From: Echinarachnius parma
Lineage: Eukaryota > Echinodermata > Echinoidea > Clypeasteroida > Echinarachniidae
Length of the DNA: 64,000 nucleotides
NCBI GenBank assembly: GCA_037951105.1
Contig: JBAMJV010003121.1
Location: 357,865 to 421,864, forward strand
Direction of reading: 5' to 3'
Shown: positions 30,701 to 40,500 of the stretch, in pieces
How positions within the stretch are numbered: the first letter of the stretch is position 1
How the letters are laid out: each line of letters starts with the position of its first letter
Notes under the pieces: model-generated
The model's database searches: none
The model's input: only the letters and a program-made list of their open reading frames with translations
Told to the model about the DNA's origin: nothing
Position numbers and translations under genes: made by a program

Positions 30701-30798
30701 TTGTATTCAGATGCGGACTCACCAACTCGGTTGCCAAGTTACGGGAGGACAGTAAGTGTGAGTACATCGTCGACTTCATAACGCCAGCCGCCTGTTAA
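24524..30798 (+). CDS. PRKCSH-like: Compact glucosidase II beta-like protein (LDLa pair plus MRH)
   Basis: Five exons (24524-24740, 25121-25239, 28526-28680, 29987-30223, 30700-30798) join in frame to about 275 residues and a TAA stop. The N-terminal part has two LDLa-type modules with acidic calcium-binding clusters (CDCPSDGSDEPGTDAC and CDCCDGSDE), arranged as in the glucosidase II beta N-terminus. A helical linker follows (about residues 112-165), then an MRH (mannose 6-phosphate receptor homology) domain with six Cys: KEC, KVC, RGC, FRC, SKC and the final AAC. In the known family this subunit presents N-glycans to the catalytic alpha subunit in the ER and binds mannose through the MRH domain. 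Compared with that family, the long coiled-coil/acidic middle region is missing and the protein stops at TPAAC, without an HDEL-type tail. The first exon shown needs one base from an upstream exon that should carry the signal peptide; I did not find it. It could be a secreted or endosomal paralogue rather than the true ER subunit. Confidence 0.85.
25121..25239 (+). CDS. PRKCSH-like: PRKCSH-like, LDLa module 2 exon
   Basis: This exon is 119 nt, between the acceptor TTCCCAG and the donor GTAAGA, and leaves phase 1. It encodes FYCDLEDKFLPSGKVNDG, then ICDCCDGSDER, the second LDLa-type module. The last Cys pair of the module is on the next exon. Confidence 0.85.
25418..25822 (+). mobile_element. 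tRNA-derived SINE with (AAG)n tail
   Basis: TTAGCTCAGTTGGGAGCGC (A box region) and CCCGGTTCGATCCCC (B box) form a tRNA-like head. The body contains GGATAGGACGATAAATGGAG and CCTAGTCTACTTC, and the end is a short run of AAG. A diverged copy is at 29364-29700. Confidence 0.85.
26030..26310. repeat. ATAAT-tailed interspersed repeat
   Basis: AATAATAATAAATAATAATC is followed by CATAGCGCTTTACAC and CCCTGGGGAGCATTCC. The GGGAGCATTCC word recurs near 63150 and, inverted, near 29758, which marks an interspersed family. Confidence 0.6.
26706..27956. repeat. Identical 103-bp direct repeats flanking about 1.05 kb
   Basis: 26706-26808 and 27854-27956 are identical (ACCTGAAACAAGAAACAAGA to GCTAGCAATATGCATCTC). 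The interior is AT-rich with no coding frame. A tandem duplication remnant or a short terminal-repeat element are both possible. In the second copy the - strand reads CTTGTTTCAG|GTAAGC, a good donor context. Confidence 0.75.
28257..28402 (-). mobile_element. tRNA-derived SINE, - strand
   Basis: On the - strand the head carries ATTGGTAGAGCGC (A box) and AGAGTTCGAACCCTGCC (B box), followed by TGTCCTTCGGCAAGACAAT and CTCTCTACCCAGGTGTATG. It lies just upstream of the PRKCSH-like linker exon. Confidence 0.8.
28526..28680 (+). CDS. PRKCSH-like: PRKCSH-like, linker exon
   Basis: The acceptor AACTCAG is followed by 155 nt and the donor GTAAGA, ending in phase 0. It supplies the closing Cys pair (APCIDLC) of the second module and a basic helical linker (RRVEEKRVRHIGQRLKQQY). 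In the usual family this linker runs on for some 200 residues with an EF-hand-like part and an acidic stretch; here the next exon goes straight into the MRH domain. Confidence 0.85.
28690..28955. repeat. Second copy of the ACTTGCCC repeat
   Basis: CTCCACACTAACATTTTTCT, ACTTGCCCATTCGGGCGAG and GGGCAAGTGCTAGTGTCGAG match the repeat at 4350. Confidence 0.75.
29031..29342. mobile_element. MITE family B copy (GGGTGTTTCACAA)
   Basis: Inverted ends GGGTGTTTCACAAGGATCCT and AGGATATTTATGAAACACCC. Other copies are at 33536-33831 and 34609-34893. Confidence 0.8.
29364..29700 (+). mobile_element. Diverged tRNA-derived SINE copy
   Basis: GGTGAGTGAGCTCAATTG, GAATAGGACGTTAAATGGAG and ACCTAGTCTACATC match the SINE at 25418. 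The B box is damaged (GCGTTTCTAATCCC). Confidence 0.75.
29987..30223 (+). CDS. PRKCSH-like: PRKCSH-like, MRH domain exon
   Basis: This exon has 79 codons in phase 0, between acceptor AACTAG and donor GTGAGT. It encodes GEFYQLSKECYDY, then KVCLWQQIEQTQKG, then GTWDLG and GCPGGSRR, in the order expected for an MRH domain. Gln in IEQTQ and Arg in SRR are candidates for the conserved sugar-contacting Gln and Arg. The exon is GC-rich compared with its introns. Confidence 0.85.
30700..30798 (+). CDS. PRKCSH-like: PRKCSH-like, last exon
   Basis: The acceptor ATTACAG is followed by 32 codons and TAA. It encodes FRCG, then SKCEY with the Glu and Tyr typical of the end of an MRH sugar site, then DFITPAAC and stop. 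The human ER protein continues to an HDEL-type tail after the equivalent TPAAC. The stop codon overlaps the first base pairs of a minisatellite unit (GTTAACCCA). Confidence 0.85.
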   Translation: MVFRCGLTNSVAKLREDSKCEYIVDFITPAAC

Positions 30799-31930
30799 CC
30801 CACTGCCTATATAAATGGGAACCTGATGGGACCTGTATTAACTTTATGCAGACCTCATTTGTATGACGCACCTCTTGACCCCCGGGAAAGGTGCGTCATG
30901 GATGCGTCATGTACTCCCATATTGATGACGCACAGTACCGTCATGGAAACAAACGGTCAGTCTCTTTACCATGAGTGCGTCACAAGGTTCATCAATAGGA
31001 CCGTCATGTAATTTGGCAAGGTTTCTTTCCGGTGCGCAAAATGACGTGCGTCATGGGTTGGTAATTTTCATGAAATGGTGTGTCACAATTTTGACTCAAA
31101 TATGCGTCAATGTTTCCTAATGGTGAGTCACTTTTTCTGACGGAGGGTGCGTCATGGTGCATAAAAGGGTGACGCACATCGGTACAATGACGCACCTTTC
31201 CCGGGGGTCAAGAGGTGCGTCATACAAATGATACCTGCATTATAAGGATTACCAAAAAATCTAGTAGGGAACAGGTTAACCCATTGCCTACAGGAACCTG
31301 GTGGACCCTGTATTAACTCTTGCAAAATCTAGTAGACAACGTGTTTACCTATTGGCTACAGGAACCTGGTGGGTCCTGCATTAACTCTGTGGGGATTACA
31401 AAATCTTAGTAGGGAACCGGTTAACCCATAGTGGATAGCCTATGGGGAAACTGGTGGGTACTGTATTAACTCTATGGAGTTTGCAAAATCTAGTAGGGAA
31501 CAGGTTAACCCATTGCATACAGGAACCTGGTGGGTCCTGTATCAACTCAATGGAGATTGCAAAATCTAGTAGGGAACAAGTTAACCCATAGCCTATGGGA
31601 ACCCGGTGGGCCCTGTATTAACTCTATGGGGATTGCAAAATCTAGTAGGGAACAGGTTAACCCATTGCCTACAGGAACCCGGTGGGTCCTGTATCAACTC
31701 TATGGACATTGCAAAATCTAGTAGGGAACAGGTTAACCCATATGCCATGGGAACCCACCCGGTGGAACATGTGTTAACAGTTTCAGGATTTCAAAATCTA
31801 GTAGGGCACAGGTTAACAGTTAACCCATAGCCTACAGGAACCTGGTGGGTCCTGTATCAACTCTAGATGGAGATTGCAAAATCTAGTAGAGAACAGGCTG
31901 ACCCATTGCCTATGGGAACCTGACGGGCCT
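30796..31930. repeat. Minisatellite, about 75 bp unit, split by a foldback element
   Basis: The first unit starts at the TAA stop of the PRKCSH-like gene (GTTAACCCACTGCC). The main array of about nine units lies at 31236-31930, with the consensus words AATCTAGTAGGGAACAGG, TTAACCCATTGCCTA, GGAACCTGGTGGG and CCTGTATTAACTC. Single related units occur at 4267, 19346 and, inverted, 45767. Confidence 0.85.
30855..31230. mobile_element. Foldback element with GCGTCA words
   Basis: Long inverted ends (CATTTGTATGACGCACCTCT and its inverse, with CCCCCGGGAAAGGTGCGTCA) enclose about ten further GCGTCA/TGACGC words in both directions. It sits inside the minisatellite. Confidence 0.85.
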
Positions 31931-33535
31931 TGCTCAAATATAGGTGGAAAACAATTAATGTTACAAAAGCATGGTATGTGTAAGTCTTTACTTGTATTGA
32001 CTTTATAACTCACGCTGCTTGTATGTTGGCCATTGAGCGCTGAGTCTTGGGTACCTGAGTAATAAGGAATATAAATTTTGTAATTTTGGACCTAACAATC
32101 CTACAAACGCTTCTGTTATTGGTGAATATTGAATATGGGTCCTCATTTGGTTCCGATTCTAATACGAGGGATGAAAATAATATCCCAAATCTCTTGAATA
32201 CTTTGTGTTGGTTGCAATTAAACTGATCCATGTACTTTGTTAGATATTGCCAAAAATGACATCTGAGACAAGTTTCAATCCTATATCAAAATCATTGTAA
32301 TATATGTCTGAATGATGTGTGAAAGTTTCATTGAAAAAGAACACTGCTTTCCTGGTTAAAAAAGCTAATTCTGAGTTCTTTGCCGTAGATTCGAATGTGA
32401 CCTTTATGACCGTCTGTAGACGGTCTCGAGCTGAATGATTTTAAATGATGGATATTTCACACTAAAGGGACATTTGAACAACTCTAAGCCTATTTTATTC
32501 TTCTCTTACCATAAGCTAAACAACACGGTAGAAGAGAAATGTGGAAGCTCAAAGTAATTTTCGTAGAGTTAGACAGAATACATGGATCACTTTAATTGCT
32601 TCTCCTTTTACATGTTATTTGGTCCTAAGTTTTCTCAAGATAAGTGTGGATTATTCTGGATAAATCCTAGAATAAATCACCATCATATGGCTTCCAATGT
32701 ATTGCTTTCAAATGTTCTGCTCACATCATTCCAGACAATAAGTACAATCCATTTAAGCAGTGAGTCTTGCCAGAGCCGAGCTGCTAGCCATGATGCTTGG
32801 CCATTTTGATCTGATTTTTTTTCTTCTTTCAACCACTCCATGTAATCAGACTACTGCATTACAGATAAACAAAATAAACAAATAAACTAAATCAAAACGC
32901 TTAATCTTAATATGAGGTAAACCGTAATTTAAATCCAGATAATTATGTATTTTAATCATGTAATAATGATCACTGCTGGAGTCAACTTGTAACATTTCCA
33001 AGCAGTACTAATATGTAATAGGAAATATTGATACATTTTAACAATATATATCCTTTGAATAGTATGCATAATGCTGGCCTAAAATTTGACTTTCTTCCAG
33101 TTCTAGGATGGCCATTACCATTGTGCTATAGCATTTTAAACCCTGCTTTAATTGAAAATTTTGATTATTTTGGTGAGCAAAAATGTATTATTTTATGTGC
33201 CAAAAATCAATTTAATTATGCAAGACAATAAATTATGAGCTTTTGTTTACATATTTGTATGTATTTTTAAGTGCCTTCAAAAACAAAAAGTATTTATAAA
33301 CAAAAAAATATTATGTTATGTATTTTGATGGTGACTGAATATGTTAACCAAAATGTGTGATACCTGCATCTTTTATGTATATTTTGCTTTTTGTAATAGG
33401 AAAGAGAAAATATATTGAACATTTATATGACAGAGGGTGGATTTTTTATGTTTTACGTTTGACATATAATACATGTATTAAGAGTGCAAAATCATGTGGT
33501 GGTTATATTTTCTATGTTTAGGCACTGCTCACCCT

Positions 33536-33831
33536 GGGGGGTGTTTCACAAAGATCCTAAGTTGAACTTAACTCTAAGTTGGACTTGGAAACTATGGAAA
33601 GCCGTTAGTTGTTATAAAAACAAAATTGTAAAAGGTTTGTTTAAGGCATAACATGTCGATTCATATCATTTACATTTTCTATTATCAAAGACATTTCATG
33701 TTCTTGATGTCAAATTTATAAAAAGTCTAAAATACTTGCATTTCTGCTTTTCAATATGAATTATTCCTAGGCTACAAATGGCCTTCCATACTTTTTAAGT
33801 CCAACTTACTATCTTTGTGAAACACCCCCCT
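33536..33831. mobile_element. MITE family B copy
   Basis: GGGTGTTTCACAAAGATCCT and its inverse at the end, with interior AGTTGGACTTGG and TTCATGTTCTTGATG shared with the other copies. Confidence 0.85.
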
Positions 33832-34608
33832 GGGCTACTAGCAATGAATTGCTGCGGAACAATATTCAACAATCTCGTACGTATGAAAGGTAGTTAATGT
33901 CAAAATGAAAAATGAACATTTCAGTATAATGATAAACTTATGTATATAATTATATTGTGATAAATAAGCGCTCTGCCCCAGCGCTCTGCCGCTTTGTTCC
34001 CTCAGGACTCATTCTTGGCTGTAGGCTATGTTGTTGGATTATACATAATGTGGCATATGTTTTATGTTGGAACTGTGTATTACACTAAATATAATATTTG
34101 TGTGTGTGTTGGGGTGCATATTTATTAGTGTGTCAATCATTTTTTTTCTTCTTGAAAAATATATTAAAAATTTCTGGTCGATCAAATCATAACACGCTTT
34201 CCCAGATACAGTTAATCTTAAGCTCGAATTTCCTATCTAGGTATGCACCAGATTGCACAATTTCAAGTCCAAAAATGCAAAAGCTCCCTACCGTGGGAGG
34301 GGGGACACCCCCTCCCCCCGCTCAGTCACTTCGCTCCCTTGCAATGTCTCACTCTCACCTCTGGCTCAAAGTTTGCAACCCTGTGAGTGTGGTTGGACAT
34401 GAGCCCCTAAACAACAAAAATCGTGAGCCCTCTTAGGTCTTTGCCCCCCCAATCCAAATCTGCTTCCGGCGCCCCTGTATTCATGTACAAGATACTGCTT
34501 ATTTATTGCGATATAATGTTCATGTAAATGAGATATAAAGTATGTAGTTTTTGACATGATCTGCCTTTCATATCAGCGATTGTTGGTTCACAGCTCATTG
34601 CAAGACCT

Positions 34609-34893
34609 GGGGGGTGTTTCACAAAGATCCTAAGCTGGACTTAAAAAGTATGGAAAGCTGTTAGTTTCTTTGAACATATTTTGTAAAAGTTATATTAAAA
34701 GGCATACAATTTTGATAAAAAATCATTGATATTTTCTATTAATCAAGGACATTTCATGTTCTTGATGTAAATTTTATGAAAAGTCTGAAATACATGTACT
34801 AGCATTTTTTCTTCTGAATATATTTTATTCCGAGGCTACAATTGGCTTACCATAATTTTAAAGTTCAGCTTGGGATCTTTGTGAAACACCCCC
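34609..34893. mobile_element. MITE family B copy
   Basis: GGGTGTTTCACAAAGATCCT to GATCTTTGTGAAACACCCCC. It is followed almost directly by another MITE at 34895. Confidence 0.85.
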
Positions 34894-34894
34894 A

Positions 34895-35062
34895 AGGCAC
34901 TGTTGCAGAAAGAGATGCAATCGATTGTGAAGTTACAATTCATTGCAAGTCGGTTCATGTGACTGAATGCGCAAATCTGATTGGTTCAAATGCGCACATT
35001 TTCTGATTCGCAACTAAATGCAACTTATACAATAGATTGTATCTCTTTCTGCAACTGGGCCC
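34895..35062. mobile_element. Second MITE with GCAGAAAGAGAT ends
   Basis: TTGCAGAAAGAGATGCAATC and GATTGTATCTCTTTCTGCAA are inverted. It matches 17878-18052. Confidence 0.8.
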
Positions 35063-35152
35063 TGATCTGACAACCCTCCAATGGTTTTAATGACCACCCT
35101 ACCCACAGTTGCCAGATAAAGCCGTGGTTAATTGAAGTAGGGGTTTTCCAAT

Positions 35153-35338
35153 TACAGTCAAACCTGTGTATAGTGACCACCGAAGGGAAGTAAGAAAATT
35201 GGCCACTGTAGACAGGTGACCTGTATAGACAGGTTCATTCCATTGTTTTTCTCTGCAGGGGATCATGATTAGTGGCCACTAATCCACTAATAGGTTGGCT
35301 GCTATAGACAGGTGGCCACTAAGACAGGTTTGACTGTA
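35153..35338. mobile_element. Second MITE with TACAGTCAAACCTGT ends
   Basis: TACAGTCAAACCTGTGTATA and ACAGGTTTGACTGTA are inverted ends; the interior carries repeated GACAGGT and GGCCACT words. Confidence 0.85.
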
Positions 35339-37248
35339 CTTGATTTATAAACTTTAGTATTTATGACAGCGATCATGATAATTATTAATCAAAATTTTCA
35401 GAAGATCAAAGTTCTTGTGATGTACAGTTTATTCAACTTCTTGAAATTTCAATTGGATTGTTTTTTTCCAATATTAATATTATTGTGGGGTTGTGCCATT
35501 GGCCTTTAATAATATCTTTTTGTACCATCGTCCTTTAATAATATCTGTTTGTACCACCGTCATGTAATGTATAAAACTTCCTTCTTGTTGCATTGGCGTT
35601 CTCCGATAGTGGTTGGTTATAAAGATTTGTGGCGTTTGATTATCATGTCAAATTATCATGTCAGTATATATTTTTTCAGTAAAACTTTTTTTTCAACAGT
35701 AATGTTTGCAACATCTCCGTTTATTGCATTGAAGCTGTCCAATATTGAATATGGTTGTAAATATTGGTGGTATCTGACATTCAAATTTAACCTTTTTTTA
35801 CCTGTAAATTGATGAGAATAAATTTGAGTCCTTCCATGAAAATGTATATTTTGATTACTTCAGAATTATTATGTTGGTTCTATATTAATTTTGTGTTCAG
35901 GTTCTTGAGAAGTGTTGTGACATATTACGACGGACAGTCAACCTGTTCGAAACGTCGAGCCCCTCCTACCACCAACCCTCTCCTTACAATAACTATACCG
36001 GCGCTGTAGTTCTTATCAGAACTACAAGCTCAGAAAGAATACCAACAGTCCTTTCCAGGACTACCAACAGTCCTTTCTAGGACTACCACAGTCCTTTTTA
36101 GGACTATCCTAGAAAGAATACCAACAGTCCTTCTCAGGACTAACCAATCCTCTCCTATTATACATGGTGCAACCGCAAACCACACGTATTAAATATTATT
36201 ACATGTACTGTCCATTTTGTTTGTATTTAAAATAACATTTTTAGCAAACAATTCAACTTAGTAGTCTTAGATAAGCGTCGAAAAAAGAGAACACAGACAA
36301 AAATAAGAAATATATACAAAGTGAGTAATAAATATAATTTTATTACAAAATAATACAATTGAAATTTGATTGTTACAAATTTATATGAAACTATACAAGA
36401 ATACAAATGTATAAATGTTCAGACCACTAAGTAATACAACATAACAATATCTTTAACAGAGCAGTACATGTAGTTCCTACCCAATATACACAATTTGGCA
36501 AACGATTTAAAAACGATACAATTGCAAATCGGCCAACAGACACCCAGTGTAGATTTGTTTTGTACAATTACAATGCTATGTATTTGAATTGTTGGAAATG
36601 AAATTAATTAAACTGAACTGAACTGTAGTTGAGAAAGCTATGTTCTCTGGATATTTTTTTTCTAACTCATCATGTTGCTAGGTACTTTTTTCTTTTGTTT
36701 GTGTTCATTTTGATTTTATATGGGTTCTCCTGACAATAAAGTACTTCTGCAAATGTAAAGTGCTCCGCTCTGGCTTTCCGGGTCGGCAACATGTCTAAAA
36801 ATCCATGTAATATGCCTCTTTTCCATTTTAAACGATATAGAACAAAACAATAAAACAAAGTAACATATAGCATGGTCCCTCCCCTCCATTATTAAAGGTG
36901 CACCTGTAAAGTGTCTAACTCCACAAAGTTCTTTTTAATGTTTACCATATAAAATAAGTATACTACAGTACTGTATTATTTCTATTTCTATGACTTGAAA
37001 TGTGATAATAATGTGATATAGATGAATTAATCATTTAGGCACTTACAATATTTCTAGTTCACTTATCTATGTTCTAATTTAGATTAGTATATAAGAATAG
37101 AATGAATAAGATTAGTGTGCGGCAACAGACTAATGTGTGGTAAAAGGTAATTATTAAGTTCCTTTTTGTTTGGGGGGGGGGGGGGGTCTTTTCTCATAAA
37201 ATCAGGGTTGTAGTGTAACTGACATTCATCGTTTGTTCAAATATATAG

Positions 37249-37523
37249 TTAATTCGTTTGCAAATTTTTTATCATCTCTAGTTTTTGTTCCTCTGCTTCA
37301 TGGGCTTCCGTTAACTCTGCGGAAATGGGCCTGTATGTAAACCATGCCATGAGAAACATTACTCCACTAAGCATTTTCAAAACACACGAGAAGACAACCA
37401 GTCTCCACGCCAGGCTTTCGTTGTGGTACAGCCAGCACGATCCCGAACCGTCGCACGTCTGTTGCCACTGAAGACACGTGCTGTCGATAATGATGCCAAA
37501 CAGAATGGGGCCTGGGATCGAGC
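37249..37523 (-). CDS. SLCO4-like: SLCO exon 10, TM11-TM12 and C-terminus
   Basis: This 275 nt exon, with acceptor TCTAG, encodes IPGPILFGIIIDSTCLQW, a Cys-containing loop (GSGSCWLY), TM12 and a short acidic cytoplasmic tail ending MIKNLQTN and TAA. No terminal PDZ-type motif is obvious. Confidence 0.93.
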
Positions 37524-40500
37524 CTAGACATGAAAACAAAGATTTTAGGAAATTAATATCAACGAGATACATTATAAAATAGAAACACCTTTAGGACAGT
37601 TATATTCCAACAAATCCCTGAATTAATTGGTATCAGATCGTTTTATTCTATACACTAGAAATCATAAATTGTTGAAAAAAAGTATATAATTTGTTTTGAT
37701 ACAAAATTATATTCATTATGACTATCAAGTAAACATAATTCACCGACATTACCACAATTAACGAATTATCTTGTCACTGCCTATCAACAAATATATATTT
37801 TAACCCCATAATCAAAACCATGAGAAAAAAGAATAAAAGATTATTTTTACCTAAACATCTACTAATAACTGACTGCACCCCAAGTGCCATTGATTTCTGC
37901 GATTCGGGAACACATCTTTAAGAAAGAAAAAGAAAGAACAAAAAACGTTCAGAAATGTTTATTAACTCACAATAATATTCTGTAAAGTAAATACGGTGAA
38001 TATCGTGTCCATCTATTTTGATTAGGTAACATTATTCAAGCTTTTAAAATAGTGATTTTGTGGTTGGACAGTTTTGACTATAAACATCTTATAAAACTAT
38101 TCAGATCGAAATTAAAAACGAACATGTCATATACTATTTGTTGATTTCTTTGTTTGTTTTTTGTTTGGAATTATTTCCATATGATAACATTATTAATATA
38201 TTTACACTATGATTAATATATATAAAATCATATCTAAGTCATAACTTCTTAACCATAAAACACATCCTACAAACTCGACACTGGGTTAATAGACTTCACA
38301 ATTTTATCAAGACAGATATTTTCTCGTACATATAGAAAATCCAGCAGCCATTTCCTGACCTTAAGGTAACGTTGAGAGCGGGTACCATCGACATGAATAG
38401 GATAACCAGAATGAAGACTAGCAGACACACGAAAACGGGAAGAGCGATGCAGTTGGTGTCGCAGTTTCCCGACTTAACCATAGAGGTCGTCCCATTCGTC
38501 ACCCGCTCGACGCATGCGCAGTTGGAGTAAGATGATGTCTAAAAATAGGGAGTGAGGAATGTTTTTTATAGTTACAATAGTACATAATACAATTATCTGA
38601 AAAGTGATATTATTTGCGGATAAGAATACCGCCTAGTCGTCGTGCGCTATTTTGTGTAAGACGATATCTACAAATTTGAATACAGTTTGATGACAGTGAC
38701 TTATTATGATAATCGAGTGTCTATTTCTTAGAAGCAATACAAATAACAATATTTTGTATCTACCAAATTCACAATCAGATTAATGTAATCTTATCAAGGA
38801 TATAATAATTATGACGAAGAATAAGTCATAATTTGTGTAAACATATCATGTTACTGAATATTGAAGCCAACTCGATGAGACGTGTTGTAATAAAAGGGGG
38901 GGGGGAAATGATAATAAATCAAAATGAAACAAATATATCCACATCTAATGCAGATCGCATCACGATAAGACATTACCATGGTTACCTATAAAACTACTAC
39001 AGATGGCTTTGGGGGATATGTACCCTATGCAATAGACCATATTATCCCCCTGACTTAGTAAAACAGTACATCCGCTGCCATGTAACATTTTTGGATGTTA
39101 CATGGCAATTCAGATGATAAAACAGTTGTTAACTTTGCTGTCGGGAAAATCATGGAATGTTCCCCTCGGGATTTTAAATGCTATTTCGTGAAGAAAATAA
39201 GTCCCTCGACTACGTCTCGGGACTTATTTACTCTTCCCTCGATAGCATTTAAAATCCCTTGGGAGTGGAACATTCCGTGCTTTTCCCTCCACCACCAGTT
39301 AACAACTGTATAGTGTGCTCCACCTCAACTTCAAAACATCAGTATGGCAAATAAAATGTATGTCTATAACCAATGTACAGAGAACACTAAATTTTTTCAA
39401 TCCGAATATATTTTTTTTCTTCATATTTTTCCTATTAAAAAAAAATACCTCTGAGGTGGAACGTACGATGATAACTATTTTATACAATAGTATGGTATAT
39501 TAATTTACAAACCTCATTATCAAAGTCTTTGGCTGTGCACCCGGCGTGACAGGGACTGAAGTATTCAAGCCCTAGCTCCTCGACACAAACTGGAACGTAC
39601 TGGCTTGTGGAACACCGGCAGTCTGCGTTGCATGTATTCAGGATACCAACGTCTGCGCGAACCCCGGATGTTGATCTGTATAATGTTACGATAATTTACA
39701 AAAGTTGTTTTCAACCAAAGACTTGGGGGTCTATCACAGATATTCTAAGTTAGTTGAACTTAAATTTTTAAGTGTAGGCAATTCGTAGACTTGGAATGGT
39801 ATACAACAAAATTAAAAACAAAACTGCACATATGTAAGACGACATTTTACATGAACAGCATTACATCTCTTCCATAACAGAAACTATTTATGATTATTGC
39901 CGACAAATTTTAATACTGTATTTTTAAAATAGCATATTAATTTTACATACCAAACTAAATGTCTTTCCATGATTTGAAAAAAATAGCAGTTGCAGTAAGG
40001 GAGAACTATATTCCGTGCAGACTGAATAAAGGCATACAATATGGATTAATGTTAGTCAGACCTCTAACGGACCATCCACTAATAATCGCACAATGCATTC
40101 AAATAATTTCTCCTGACTGATTTGTAAGTTGTCCCTAGTAAAGACAATCCTTTCATTCTTTATCAAAACAATACTAGATGCGCGCGGGCCCGAACTGAAT
40201 CCGTAACATTTGGGGGCTGGTCCGGGAGATGGCTTTATGGCGTGGCAAGATTGAAGGAGGAAAGGCTAGCCTTGTCGAAATGGTATAATAATAATATTAA
40301 TGAAGACCAACGTTACTTATACAACAAACAATTGGATCGAAAGATATGTAATACAAGACATCTGTCTTATTGCCTTATGCAAAAACATACATTAATCAAG
40401 TCATGAAAGGGGTTATCCCTTTCATCAACTTTCCCCGCTAATTCTAGCTTCAGAATATGGAAGGCACTTAATGCTTAATGCTTTTTTTTTGTTCGTCTTC

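Larger units (their letters stand above)
31931..37248. other. Intergenic region between convergent genes
   Basis: No exon was recognised. It holds two family B MITEs, copies of the GCAGAAAGAG and TACAGTCAAACC MITEs, a 32-bp triplet of CCTTTAATAATATCT at 35500-35570, and a short repeat at 36040-36150 (CCAACAGTCCTTTCCAGGAC, four units). The sequence around 35945 (CTGTTCGAAACGTCGAGC) may be the end of an old retroelement. Confidence 0.6.
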
